From: Erythrobacter sp.
GTDB taxonomy: Bacteria > Pseudomonadota > Alphaproteobacteria > Sphingomonadales > Sphingomonadaceae
Length of the DNA stretch: 64,000 bases
Direction: 5' to 3'
Assembly: GCA_025698865.1 (NCBI GenBank)
Contig: JAILWQ010000001.1
Location: 496,001 to 560,000, forward strand
Shown here one piece after another: positions 1 through 10,800 of this stretch; within the stretch, counting starts at the first letter, position 1, and each line of letters starts with the position of its first letter. The position numbers and the translations under genes are program-made. The notes under the pieces are model-generated. The model did no database searches. It saw only the letters and a program-made list of their open reading frames with translations, and was not told where the DNA came from.

Positions 1-1226
1 CAATGCTGAGCGACCCACATCTGGTGCTGGCCGACATCGCAGGCGGCGACGAAGCTGTCTCCGACCCGCTCCGACAGGTCTTTCAGCAAGGCGGGCGCGT
101 AGACGCCATTGCCCGGCGCATCGTATCGCGGCGCATGAGTTTCGCGCGCGGCCATGACGTCACTGCGCCAGCCATCGATCTCGCCCGGCTCGAAGTCGAT
201 CGCGACCAGGCTCGATTTGAGATTGCTGCAGACCGGCGCATGGGCATGGCGCAGCTTGCCCATCTCCGCGGCGTCGACGTCGATATGGACGATCGCGGCG
301 TGGGGCGCGAACTCGGCGAGCTTGCCGGTCGCCCGGTCGTCGAACCGCGCACCGACGACGATCAGCAGGTCGCATTCCTGCACTGCCATGTTCGCCGCGC
401 GGTGGCCGTGCATTCCCAGCATTCCGAGCATGGCGGGATGGCCGGACGGCAGGACGCCCAGCCCCTGCAATGTCGCGACCGCCGGGATGCCGCTGTCCTC
501 GACCAGGCGGCGGACCATCTCCGTCGCGTTGGACCGGGCGATCCCGCCGCCGAGATAGAAGAGCGGCTTTTCGGCCGCCGCGATCAGCCGCTCCGCCTCG
601 GCGATGGCCTCGGGCGCCGGTGCGGACAGGACCTGCGCCTCGCCGCGCCACTTGCCGGGCGGGGTGCAGCTCGCCTGCTGGACGTCCTTGGGCAGGTCGA
701 CCAGCACCGGACCGGGGCGCCCGCTCTCGGCGATGGCGAAGGCTTCGCCCAGCGCCGCCGGAATATCCTCGGGCCGGCGGACGATGATCGAATGCTTCAC
801 GATCGGCATGGTCATGCCGAAGATGTCCGTCTCCTGAAACGCGTCCGTGCCCATGAACGGCTGCGCGACCTGACCGGTGATCGCCACCATCGGGACCGAA
901 TCGAGATAGGCGTTGGCGATCCCGGTGATGAGGTTCGTCGCGCCCGGGCCGGAGGTGGCGAGGCACACCCCGGCCCGCCCCGTGATCCGGCCATAGGCAT
1001 CCGCCGCGAAGGCGGCCGCCTGCTCGTGCCGGACGAGGATGTGGCGCGTCGAACCGGCGGTGATCGCATCGTAGACCGGCATGATCGCACCGCCGGGATA
1101 GCCGAACACGCATTCGACCCCGAGCGCGTCCAGCGTGTCCACCACCAGCTGCGCGCCGGTACGGGTGGCTGGGCGAGTGGCAGGCCCGGTTTCGGGAATG
1201 GTGATGGGCTGGGGCATGACGGTCAT
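1..1226 (-). CDS. ilvB: Acetolactate synthase large subunit (3' end truncated by window edge)
   Basis: Minus-strand reading from ATG at 1226 gives MTVMPQPITIPETG...GAQLVVDTLDALGVECVFGYPGGAIMPVYDAI...TSGPGATNLITGIANAYLDSVPMVAITGQV, a ThDP-dependent AHAS signature; it runs off the left edge and follows ilvC. Confidence 0.95.
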   Translation of the reverse strand, partial: MTVMPQPITIPETGPATRPATRTGAQLVVDTLDALGVECVFGYPGGAIMPVYDAITAGSTRHILVRHEQAAAFAADAYGRITGRAGVCLATSGPGATNLITGIANAYLDSVPMVAITGQVAQPFMGTDAFQETDIFGMTMPIVKHSIIVRRPEDIPAALGEAFAIAESGRPGPVLVDLPKDVQQASCTPPGKWRGEAQVLSAPAPEAIAEAERLIAAAEKPLFYLGGGIARSNATEMVRRLVEDSGIPAVATLQGLGVLPSGHPAMLGMLGMHGHRAANMAVQECDLLIVVGARFDDRATGKLAEFAPHAAIVHIDVDAAEMGKLRHAHAPVCSNLKSSLVAIDFEPGEIDGWRSDVMAARETHAPRYDAPGNGVYAPALLKDLSERVGDSFVAACDVGQHQMWVAQH

Positions 1227-1261
1227 GGCTCTCGCTCGTTCTCGGCTCGGTCCGGGCGCGC

Positions 1262-2278
1262 TCAGGCGGCCTTCTTCGCGCTCTTCTTGTTGGCCTCAAG
1301 CCACGGCATCATCGCGCGCCGCGCGCGTCCGGTGGCCTCGATCGGGTGATCGAGATCGGCCTTCTGCATCCGGTCGTATTCGACTTTCCCGGCCTCGTTC
1401 TCGGCGATCCAGTTCTTCGCGAAGGTACCGTCGCGGATGTCGCTCAGCACGTCGCGCATCCGGGCGCGCGTCTCGTCGTTGATGACGCGCGGGCCGGAGA
1501 CGAGATCGCCGTAGATCGCGGTCTCGGAGATGAATTCGTGCATCTTGGCAAAGCCGCCTTCGTAGAGCAGATCGACGATCAGCTTCAGCTCGTGCAGGCA
1601 TTCGTAATAGGCGATTTCGGGCGCGTAGCCGGCATCGACCAGCGTCTCGAACCCGGCCGCGACCAGTTCGGTCGCCCCGCCGCACAACACCGCCTGTTCG
1701 CCGAACAGATCGGTCTCGGTCTCCTCGCGGAAAGTGGTCTCCAGCGTGCCCGCCGTCGTCCCCCCGATCAGGCTGGCATAGGCGAGTGCCTTGGCCGCCG
1801 CATCGCCGCTCGCATCCTGATGGACCGCGAACAGGCAGGGGACGCCCGCGCCGCGTTCGTATTCGCGGCGGACCAGATCGCCCGGCCCCTTGGGCGCGAC
1901 GAGGATCACGTCGATCTCGGCAGCGGGCTTGATCCGTTCGTAGAGAACGGTGAACCCATGCGCGACCAGCAGCGCGTCGCCTGCTTCCATGTGCGGCGCG
2001 ATCTCGCTGGCGAAGATCGCCTCGTGGCTCATGTCGGGCGTCAGCAGGGCGACGAGACCGGCGGCCTTAGCGGCCTCGGCAACGGGCATGGTCTTCAGCC
2101 CGTCGGCCTGAGCCTTCGCCGCGCTGGGCGATCCGTCGCGCAGGCCGATAATGACATCGCAGCCGCTGTCCTTGAGATTGAGCGCGTGGGCACGGCCCTG
2201 GCTGCCGTAGCCGATGACGGCGACCGGGCGGGACTTGACCTTGGCGGGTTGCGCGTCGCTGTCGGTATAGACTTTCAT
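1262..2278 (-). CDS. ilvC: Ketol-acid reductoisomerase
   Basis: [50 protein letters not shown]...; internal start in ORF 1262..2524; 338 aa. Confidence 0.95.
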   Translation of the reverse strand: MKVYTDSDAQPAKVKSRPVAVIGYGSQGRAHALNLKDSGCDVIIGLRDGSPSAAKAQADGLKTMPVAEAAKAAGLVALLTPDMSHEAIFASEIAPHMEAGDALLVAHGFTVLYERIKPAAEIDVILVAPKGPGDLVRREYERGAGVPCLFAVHQDASGDAAAKALAYASLIGGTTAGTLETTFREETETDLFGEQAVLCGGATELVAAGFETLVDAGYAPEIAYYECLHELKLIVDLLYEGGFAKMHEFISETAIYGDLVSGPRVINDETRARMRDVLSDIRDGTFAKNWIAENEAGKVEYDRMQKADLDHPIEATGRARRAMMPWLEANKKSAKKAA

Positions 2279-2292
2279 GGATCGGGATTCCT

Positions 2293-3969
2293 TCACTTCG
2301 TGACGGGTGGAATGGTCGTCGCGCCGTAAGCGGCGGACGAGACGAGACGGGCGTATTTGTCGAAGACGCCGCCCAGGCGATTGGGCTCGCGCGGCGTGTG
2401 GGCGGCGCGGCGCGCCTCCCAGTCGATGTCGGCGTCGATCCGCCGGGTCTCGGCATCGATGCGGATCGTGTCGCCTTCCGCGATCAGCGCCAGCGGCCCA
2501 CCGGCGGCGGCTTCGGGCGAGCAATGTCCGATGACGAAGCCGTGGCTCGCGCCGGAAAAACGCCCGTCGGTGATCAGCGCGACCTTGCCCGCCAGACCCT
2601 GTCCGGCGAGCGCGGCGGTCACTGCCAGCATCTCGCGCATTCCCGGACCGCCCGAGGGACCTTCGTAGCGGATGACGACGACGTCGCCCTCGCGGATATC
2701 GTTGGCGTTGACGGCGGCGAAGCAGGCTTCCTCCCCATCGAAGACCCGGGCCGGACCCTCGAACGATCCCGTGCCGTAACCGGCCGTCTTGAGCACCGAG
2801 CCCTCGGGCGCAAGGTCGCCGTAGAGGATGCTGAGACCGCCGGTCGCCTTGACCGGATCGGCGGGCGAGCGGACCACCTGCTGGCCCTCTGTCTCCTGCG
2901 CTTCGGCCAGTTCGGCGAACAGGCTGCGGCCGGTGGCGGTGGGCGTGTCCTCCAGCATTCCGGCATCGGCCAGACGCTTGCCGAACAGCGGGATCCCGCC
3001 CGCCGCGAACAGGTCGCGAGCAAGGAACCGTCCGCCGGGCTTCAGATCGGTGATGACCGGCACGCTGCGCGACAATTCGTCGAAGATCTCGATCGGGAAA
3101 GCGAAGCCCGCCTCCGCCGCGATGGCCGGCAGATGGAGCACGGCATTGGTCGAACCGCCGCTCGCGACCACTGCGGTCGCCGCATTGCGCAGGGATGCGG
3201 GGGTGACGAATTCGCGCGCCGAGACGCCTTCATGCGCCAGCTTTGCCGCCAGTCTGCCGCAGCGCGCCGCCTCGACGCTCTTGGCCGCGTGCGTCGCGGG
3301 CGGATCGCCCGAGCCCATCGGGCTGATGCCCATCATCGCCAGCGCCATCGCCATTGTGTTGGCAGTGAACTGGCCCCCGCAGGCGCCTGCTCCGGGACAG
3401 GCGGCGCGCTCGACGCGGTCGAGCTCGGTATCGCTCATATCGCCCTTGGCATGGGCGCCGACCGCCTCGAACACGTCCTGGATCGACAGGTCGCGCCCGT
3501 CGAGCCGGCCGGGCATGATCGTGCCGCCGTAGAAGACGAGGCCGGGAATGTTGAGCCGCGCCAGCGCCATGGCGGCGGCAGGAATGGTCTTGTCGCAGCC
3601 GACCAGGATCACCGCCGCATCGAGCGAGTGGCCCTTCACCGCCAGCTCGATCGAATCCGCGATGATCTCGCGACTGATGAGCGAGGCGCGCATGCCCTCG
3701 CCGCCCATGGTGATCCCGTCGGACACGACGATGGTGTTGAAATCGACCGGCGTCGCGCCGGCACCGCGCAGACCCTCGCGGATCGGTTCGGCGAGGCTCG
3801 CCAGATGCATGTTGCAGGGCGTGACGGTCGACCAGGTGTTGACCACCGCGACCATCGGCTGCGCCATCTGCGCGTCGGTGAAGCCCGCCCCGCGCAGCAT
3901 CGCCCGCGCCGGCGCCTTCGCCGGCCCTCTGGTGATCGCGTCAGAACGTTTGTGAGGCGTATCGGTCAT
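2293..3969 (-). CDS. ilvD: Dihydroxy-acid dehydratase
   Basis: 558 aa; [49 protein letters not shown] motifs of the IlvD/Edd family. Confidence 0.95.
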   Translation of the reverse strand: MTDTPHKRSDAITRGPAKAPARAMLRGAGFTDAQMAQPMVAVVNTWSTVTPCNMHLASLAEPIREGLRGAGATPVDFNTIVVSDGITMGGEGMRASLISREIIADSIELAVKGHSLDAAVILVGCDKTIPAAAMALARLNIPGLVFYGGTIMPGRLDGRDLSIQDVFEAVGAHAKGDMSDTELDRVERAACPGAGACGGQFTANTMAMALAMMGISPMGSGDPPATHAAKSVEAARCGRLAAKLAHEGVSAREFVTPASLRNAATAVVASGGSTNAVLHLPAIAAEAGFAFPIEIFDELSRSVPVITDLKPGGRFLARDLFAAGGIPLFGKRLADAGMLEDTPTATGRSLFAELAEAQETEGQQVVRSPADPVKATGGLSILYGDLAPEGSVLKTAGYGTGSFEGPARVFDGEEACFAAVNANDIREGDVVVIRYEGPSGGPGMREMLAVTAALAGQGLAGKVALITDGRFSGASHGFVIGHCSPEAAAGGPLALIAEGDTIRIDAETRRIDADIDWEARRAAHTPREPNRLGGVFDKYARLVSSAAYGATTIPPVTK

Positions 3970-4010
3970 TCGTGTTTCGTCCCGGAGCTGAAGCCACCGC
4001 AGGACGGACC

Positions 4011-4050
4011 CAACAAAAAACCCCGCTGTCCTTTCGGAGAGCGGGGTTCC
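4011..4050 (-). terminator. Rho-independent terminator/attenuator in the ilvD leader
   Basis: Minus strand: AACCCCGCTCTCCGAAAGGACAGCGGGGTTTTTTGTTG; arms 4040-4048 and 4019-4027, then a U-run, 42 nt before the ilvD ATG. Confidence 0.8.
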
Positions 4051-4071
4051 GGGAGGTCCGTCAGGCTTGGC

Positions 4072-4188
4072 TCAGCCGATGGGCACTCCCCCCCGCTCGA
4101 TAAGAAGTACGAGTACGAGAATCAGCACGAGGCCCAGCGCCTGAAGCACCGTGCCTTCGTTCATGGTGATGGCGGCCTGAGCCTGCAT
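4072..4188 (-). CDS. Candidate ilv leader peptide (38 aa, run of 11 consecutive Leu/Val/Ile codons)
   Basis: MQAQAAITMNEGTVLQALGLVLILVLVLLIERGGVPIG*; SD-like GAGGA 7 nt upstream of the ATG; directly upstream of the attenuator hairpin. Confidence 0.65.
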   Translation of the reverse strand: MQAQAAITMNEGTVLQALGLVLILVLVLLIERGGVPIG

Positions 4189-4234
4189 CGACGCGTCCTC
4201 GCACAAGCAGCGGAATTGCTGCGGTGGCGAGCTG

Positions 4235-4264
4235 TTTATATCCCCGACATGAAAGATCAAGCAA
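4235..4264 (-). promoter_or_regulatory. Candidate sigma70-type promoter for the ilv leader (TTGCTT-N18-TATAAA)
   Basis: Minus strand TTGCTTGATCTTTCATGTCGGGGATATAAA. Confidence 0.4.
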
Positions 4265-4475
4265 AAAAGTTGCGTTCAGAACCCCTCTTTCCACTGTTTG
4301 CATCGCAGGGGGTTATTTTCCGGGAGGCCGGTCGGCTGTTTCGGGGTTTGTGCGAGACGTCTCCTCGTATTGGATGCGCGCGCGGTCCCGCATGTCTTTC
4401 GACCACACCGCTTCGTCCCCGGATACGCGCGGAGAGGGGCTTTTTCGCTGGCGCGTTCCATGTCAGACCAGCGTG

Positions 4476-5489
4476 ATGAAACGCGCCCTCGTCACCGCGC
4501 TCGCGGCCACCGCCCTCGCCTTCCCGCTCACCGCGCAGGAAGCCCCGCCCGCACCGTCCCCGGCAGAGATCGTCGCCGGCGCCGATGGATCGGAGTGGAT
4601 CGATATTCTGCCGGAAGACCTGCTGGTGATGACTCTTGCCCCCGATCGCGACGGCAAGGCGCGGCGCGTGGTCATCCAGCTTATGCCCGAACCCTTCAGC
4701 CAGGGCTGGATCGCCAACATCCGCACCCTCGCCCGCGCAGGCTGGTACGACGGCATCAGCGTCAACCGCGTGCAGGACAATTATGTCACCCAATGGGGCG
4801 ATCCGAACTACGACAATCCCGAAGCGGAGGGGGAGGCGAAGCCGTTGCCGGAGGGACTGCGGGTAATAGATGAGGGTTCCTATACAACGCTATGGTCCGA
4901 TATTCCGGCCGTGTTCTCGCAAGCTGGTGAAATAATCACCAGTCGTGCTCAAGACCTGCAGCGTGCGATGACCGGGCAAAGCCCGATGCGCGGCGATGCC
5001 TATGCGGCCACAACGGTTCTAGCTGAAGGCTGGCCCCTCGGATTGGAAGATGGAAAGGCTTGGCCCCTCCACTGCTACGGCATGGTCGGCGTCGGGCGCG
5101 GCATGTCGCCGGACGCCGGATCGGGCGCGGAACTCTACACCGTGATCGGCCATGCCCCGCGCCATCTCGATCGCAACATCGCACTGGTCGGGCGCGTGAT
5201 CGAGGGGATGGAGCACCTCTCCAGCTTGCCGCGCGGCTCGGGCGATCTCGGTTTCTACACGGCCGAGGAGGCGGACAAGCGCACGCCGATCCTCTCGATC
5301 CGTGTCGCCCGCGACCTGCCCGCCGCAGAGCGTCCTCGGTTCGAATATCTCGGCACGGACAGCCAAACCTTCGCTCGCTATGCAGAAGCGCGCGCCAATC
5401 GCCGCGATCCGTTCTTCATCGTCCCGGCGGGCGGAGCGGATATCTGCAATATCCCCGTTCCCGTGAGGAGCACGCCAGCGACCGACTGA
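4476..5489 (+). CDS. Peptidylprolyl isomerase, cyclophilin-type, with signal peptide
   Basis: MKRALVTALAATALAFPLTAQEAP...; WIANIRTLARAGWYDGISVNRVQDNYVTQWGDP; HCYGMVGVGRG. Confidence 0.85.
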   Translation: MKRALVTALAATALAFPLTAQEAPPAPSPAEIVAGADGSEWIDILPEDLLVMTLAPDRDGKARRVVIQLMPEPFSQGWIANIRTLARAGWYDGISVNRVQDNYVTQWGDPNYDNPEAEGEAKPLPEGLRVIDEGSYTTLWSDIPAVFSQAGEIITSRAQDLQRAMTGQSPMRGDAYAATTVLAEGWPLGLEDGKAWPLHCYGMVGVGRGMSPDAGSGAELYTVIGHAPRHLDRNIALVGRVIEGMEHLSSLPRGSGDLGFYTAEEADKRTPILSIRVARDLPAAERPRFEYLGTDSQTFARYAEARANRRDPFFIVPAGGADICNIPVPVRSTPATD

Positions 5490-5498
5490 TCGACCGGT

Positions 5499-7583
5499 CT
5501 AGACCCGCTCCGCCCCGGCAATCGAGTCGCTTGCCCGCAAGGCGCTGAGAATGCGGTTGAGGTGCGCGACATCCTGCACTTCGAGGTCCATCTCGTAGCT
5601 GCCGAAGGGCGGATCGTTCTGGATCTGCGCGAGCGCGCGGACATTGGCATGGTTCTGCGCGAAGATCGCCGTCGTCTCGGCCAGCGTTCCGGGCCGATCA
5701 TAGAGCGTCACGCGGAGCCGCCCGATCGCGCCCGCCGCGCGCTTGCCCCAGGACAGGTCGATCCAGTCATTGTCGATCCCGCTTGCCAGCGCGTGGCAGT
5801 CGATCGTGTGGACCTCGACCTTCTCGCCCGGGCGCCTCGTGCCCACGATCCGGTCGCCCGGCACCGGGTGGCAGCAGGTGCCAAGCTCGTAGCCGACACC
5901 GGCGGTGAGCCCGCGGATCGACAGTTCGCTCTTGCTCCATTCGGGCTGTTCGGGCAGCTCTTCGGTGCAGCCCGGGACCAGCGCCTCCATCACCTCGCGA
6001 TCGGTGATCGTCGCCGCGCCGATGGCGTAATAGAGGTCGTCCTCCTCCTCCATCTCCAGCCGCTCAAGCGCGTGGCGGATCGCCTTCTTGCCGATCTTGG
6101 CGGGCACGCGGTCGGCGATCACGCCGAACAGCTTCTGGCCGATCTCGGCGACCTCGGCGCGCTCCTTCTGCCGCACCGCGCGGCGGATGGCGGCGCGGGC
6201 CTTGCCGGTGACGACATAGCTCAGCCAGGAAAGCTGCGGTTCGGCATCCTTGCCCTTCACGATCTCGACCACGTCGCCATTCGCCAGCGGGGTGCGCAGC
6301 GGCATGTGGCGCCCGTTGATCTTGGCGCCGACGGTCTGCGCGCCGAGATCGGTATGCACCGCGAAAGCGAAATCGACCGGCGTCGCGCCGATCGGCAGCT
6401 GGAACAGCGCACCCTTGGGCGTGAAGGCGAAGATCCGGTCCTGATAGATCGCTAGTCGGGTATGCTCGAGCAGTTCCTCGGCATCGTGGCTCGCATCGAC
6501 GATCTCGATCAGGTCGCGCAGCCAGCCGACCTGCCCGTCGGGCCGGTCGCCCTGCTTGTAGGCCCAGTGGGCGGCGAGGCCGAACTCGTTGAGGCGATGC
6601 ATCTCGCGCGTGCGGATCTGCACCTCCACCCGCATTGAATTCTCGTACATCAGACTGGTGTGCAGGCTGCGATAGCCGTTGGTCTTGGGCGTCGAGATGT
6701 AGTCCTTGAACTTGCCCGGCAGGAACTGCCACGTCGTGTGCAGCACGCCCAGCGCACGGTAGCAGTCCGCCTCGTCGTCGGTGATGACGCGAAAGGCCAT
6801 GATGTCGCTCACCTGCTCGAAGCTGACATGGCGTTCGGACATCTTGTGCCAGATGCTGAACGGGTGCTTCTCGCGTCCAGAGACCTCGACCTGTAGCCCC
6901 GCCTCGGCCAGCGCCTGCTTGATCGCCAGCGCGATCGCATCGACCTGTCCGCCATCGCCTTCGCGCAACTGGGCAAGGCGATTGGTGATCGTGGCGTATC
7001 CTTCGGGCTCGAGCTGCTCGAAGGCGAGGAGCTGCATCTCGCGCATATATTCGTACATTCCCACCCGCTCGGCGAGGGGGGCGTAGATATCCATCGTCTC
7101 GCGTGCGATGCGGCGGCGCTTTTCCGGCGACTTGATGAAATGCAGCGTGCGCATGTTGTGCAGCCGGTCGCCGAGCTTGACCAGCAGCACGCGGATATCC
7201 TCGCTCATGGCGAGCAGGAACTTGCGCAGGTTTTCCGCCGCGCGCTCGTTCTCCGGCATCTGCTCGATCTTGGACAGCTTGGTCACGCCATCGACCAGCC
7301 GCGCGACCTTGCTGCCGAAATTGAGCTCGATATCCTCGATGGTGACGAGCGTGTCCTCGACCGTGTCGTGCAGCAGTGCGGTCGCGATCGTTTCCTGATC
7401 GAGCCGCAGATCGGTCATCAGGCCAGCGACTTCCACCGGATGACTGAAATAGGGATCGCCGCTCGCGCGGGTCTGCGTGCCGTGCTTCTGCACGGTGTAG
7501 ACATAGGCACGGTTGAGCATCGCCTCGTCGGCGTCGGGGTCGTATTCCTTGACCCGCTCTACGAGTTCGTACTGGCGCAGCAT
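5499..7583 (-). CDS. rsh: Bifunctional (p)ppGpp synthetase/hydrolase (RSH)
   Basis: MLRQYELVERVKEYDPDADEAMLNRAYVYTVQKHGTQTRASGDPYFSHPVEVAG...ALLHDTVEDT (HD), synthetase and TGS regions, C-terminal ACT (GRLRVTLYDRPGTLAETTAIFAQ). Confidence 0.95.
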   Translation of the reverse strand: MLRQYELVERVKEYDPDADEAMLNRAYVYTVQKHGTQTRASGDPYFSHPVEVAGLMTDLRLDQETIATALLHDTVEDTLVTIEDIELNFGSKVARLVDGVTKLSKIEQMPENERAAENLRKFLLAMSEDIRVLLVKLGDRLHNMRTLHFIKSPEKRRRIARETMDIYAPLAERVGMYEYMREMQLLAFEQLEPEGYATITNRLAQLREGDGGQVDAIALAIKQALAEAGLQVEVSGREKHPFSIWHKMSERHVSFEQVSDIMAFRVITDDEADCYRALGVLHTTWQFLPGKFKDYISTPKTNGYRSLHTSLMYENSMRVEVQIRTREMHRLNEFGLAAHWAYKQGDRPDGQVGWLRDLIEIVDASHDAEELLEHTRLAIYQDRIFAFTPKGALFQLPIGATPVDFAFAVHTDLGAQTVGAKINGRHMPLRTPLANGDVVEIVKGKDAEPQLSWLSYVVTGKARAAIRRAVRQKERAEVAEIGQKLFGVIADRVPAKIGKKAIRHALERLEMEEEDDLYYAIGAATITDREVMEALVPGCTEELPEQPEWSKSELSIRGLTAGVGYELGTCCHPVPGDRIVGTRRPGEKVEVHTIDCHALASGIDNDWIDLSWGKRAAGAIGRLRVTLYDRPGTLAETTAIFAQNHANVRALAQIQNDPPFGSYEMDLEVQDVAHLNRILSALRASDSIAGAERV

Positions 7584-7839
7584 CTGGCCCTGCTGATGTG
7601 GGAAAACAGCGCTGCATTGCAACGGAAATCTGTGCCGCCGCGCCGCCTCTGCATCTTGATCAGCAAACTCGCCTTCGCGGACCGGCGAAGCGATCCGCAA
7701 AGTTCCTCCCCGGTTTTATGGTCAATTATTTCTATCCGGCGCCCTTTTGTATGATAGTCATGCGCTCAGGGGCTTTGTGCGGCTGGGAGGCTGCGGGAGG
7801 GCGCCCCTGTACATTTGTCCATATCCGGGGGGATTTCGC

Positions 7840-10800
7840 ATGACATCGAATGCACGCCGCACCGGCCTTCTGGCCGCCGCTTCCATGGTTTCGCTTGCCT
7901 TCGCGGCCAGCGCCCAGGCGAAGGACGAATCGCGTTCCGGCGGCGGAGTCGATCTTCGGACCGACAATCCCGCGGTCGGGCTGGACCTTGCCGACATCTC
8001 GCCGTTCCAGTCCTCCTATCAGGGGTTCTCGACCGTGCATTCGGTCCGGCCCGATCAGGTGGTGGACGAGCCGGCGGTGGTGCCCCGCAACGATCTCAGC
8101 CCCAACGCCTTTCCGCCCGCCGGTATTCTCGACCCGACCGACATCACCGGCGTCGGACAGATGGTCATCAACAACATTCCCGGGTCGCCCGGTGCCTCGC
8201 TCGGCACCTGCACCGGCACGCTGATCAATCCGCGGACCGTGATCTTCGCCGCGCACTGCGTTAACACCCGCGCGGCGAGCGCTTATGGCTCGAACACCGG
8301 CGGCACGCCGATCAGCTTCGGTTTCAAGCAGAACAACCTGCTGGCCCTGTTCGACTGGCTGGGCTTCAACGATCCGTCCAAGATCTTCCAGACCAATGTC
8401 GATTCCGCGATCTACAATGTCGAGAACGTCTGGTACGATCCGCGCTCGGTCGTTCCGGAGGGCAATTTCCTCCAGGCCGACGTGGCGATCGCGACGCTCG
8501 ATACGCCGGCCTTCGACATCCCCACCTGGGCGATGCTGTTCACCCCGCTCGATCAGCAGGAGCACGTGACCGTCACCGGTTACGGCAGCACCGGCAACGG
8601 GATCGTCGGTTCCAACACCTCGGGCAACTGGCGCCGGCGCATCGCCGAGAACTACGTCTCGTTTCTCGGCTCGCTCGCGGACCGGAACGTGTTCCTGTTC
8701 GGCTCGGCTTCGGGCGGGTTGCCGCAGAACCTCTACATGAGCTCGTTCAGCGATCCGAACCCGGCCTACAACACCGCCACCGGCAAGTACGATTTCGGCC
8801 TTTTCGGACCGAACGACGTGGCGTTGCCGCGTGAAGGCATTACCGGCCCCGGCGATAGCGGCGGCCCGCTGATCCTCGACCAGAAATACGACATTCCGCT
8901 GGTCATTGGCGTGCTGTCGGGCGGTTCGCGCTTCTTCGCCGGGCAACCCTTCGGGAGTTACGGCACGCACAGCTTCTACCAGCCGCTCCACGCGTTCTGG
9001 GACCTGATCGTCGCCAACAATCCCTATGTCTACGCCACCAACAAGGCCGGCATCGGCGACTGGACCGATTCGCGCCACTGGATCCAGGCGATGGACCCCT
9101 CCTACCAGATCGTCATCAACGGCGAGCTGGTGAACGGCCTGCCCTCCACGCCGGGCGAAGGCATTTCCGGCGAAGGCGCCAAGTTCGGCGATGTCTGCTT
9201 CCTCGACGAGTGTCAGGACTTCACCGATCCGGCCGAACCGACGGTCGGCGGAGACGCCTATTTCGTCGAGGGCGGTCCCGGCAGCCGGAACTTCGTTCCC
9301 AACAACATCGTCGCCAATCCCGGCCAGGGCGTTCGCCCGCGCTATTTCGACGTGACCCTGTCGGCGGCCGGCCTGACCCGGCTGCGCGATGCGAACATCA
9401 CCATCGACCGCCTGACGGTCGACGGGCCGACCACGCTCAACATCACGAAGACCGGCACGCTCAACGTGCTCGGCGATTTCACCCAGCTGGTCGGCTGGAC
9501 CCATATCGACGGCACGCTGTCGGCGAACGAGGCATTCCTGATGACCGGCGTGCTGGCCGGCTCGGGCACGCTGCGCGCGCCGTTCTTCACCAGCGCCGCC
9601 GGCCTCATCGCGCCGGGCAGCACCGGATCGACCGGCACGCTGACGATCGACGGCAACGCCACGCTCGCTTCGGGCACGACGCTGTTCATCGATTTGAACC
9701 GCAACGGGTCGGACATGCTGGCGGTCACGGGCACGCTCTCGCTGTCCGACCCGGCCGATGCCGGATCGAAGGGCGCCAGTCTGGTGGTCAGCTCGCTGTT
9801 CGGCTCGCAGCCGCGCTACCGGCAGACCTTCACCATCGCGACCGCCGGTGGGGGGATCGAAGGCAAGTTCGGCACGGTCGGTTCCTTCCTCGGCGTGCTG
9901 AAACCCGAACTGAGCTATAGCGCCAACACCGTCACCGCGACGATGCAGGCGGGCAGTTTCCTCGACCTGCTGCGCGGGGCGAGCGTGACGGCCAAGGCGT
10001 TCGGCAAGGCGCTCGATCAGCTGCGCGCCGGGTCGTACAACGCGCTCGGCAATTTCTACGGCATGGTCGACCTGATGGACGGCAATTCGCTGGCGATGAC
10101 GTTCGACGGCCTCGCGCCGACGCTCGGAACCGACACGAATTCGCTCCAGCGGCGCCAGAGCAACGTGCTGAGCTTCGCTGTCGCCGACCGTCTTTCGATC
10201 ATGGGCGGCGCAAGCGGGCAGATGGCGGTGATGGGCGAGCCCGGCACCATCCGCAACGGCCTCGCCGCGCTCGGCACTGGCCAGCCCGATGTCCGCATGG
10301 GCATCGCCGATTTGGCGCCCAAAGGCGGATCGAGCATCCAGCTGCCCGAAGGGGTCGCCGGCTTCGTGTCGGGTGGCACGTTCGGCGGCAACATCGACGG
10401 CGCGTCCAACCTCGCCGATGGCGGCCAGTACGGCAGCTATTTCGGCATGGGCCTCGAGCGGTCGGTTTCGCAAAAGGCGAGCGTCGGCATCGCGGTGGGC
10501 TATGCCGACGGACGCGAGCTGACCAGCTCGGGTACCAGCCGCGCGGCCACCAGCCAGCTTGCCGCCTACGGCTCGTACAAGCTCGGCGGCAATGCCTATC
10601 TCGGCGGCATGGCCAGCATGGAAAATGTCGAGATCGACACCCAGCGTGCCGGTTTCGACGGCGGGACGGATCAGCGTCTCTACGGCGCCAGCAACATGAC
10701 CCGCTATGCCACCAATGCCGAAATCGGGGTCAACCTGCCGCTCGGCAAGGGGATGACCCTGACGCCGCGCGCGCAGCTCGGCTACGATCTGACGAACCTC

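Noticed and set aside
160-1299. 379-aa minus-strand ORF at the left edge
   Set aside because: Wrong frame of ilvB; the true frame runs off the window and is therefore missing from the ORF track.
2398-4476. 692-aa plus-strand ORF opposite ilvD
   Set aside because: GC-rich antisense ghost ORF; Arg/Gly/Asp-His-rich composition with no recognisable domain, while the opposite strand encodes clear IlvD.
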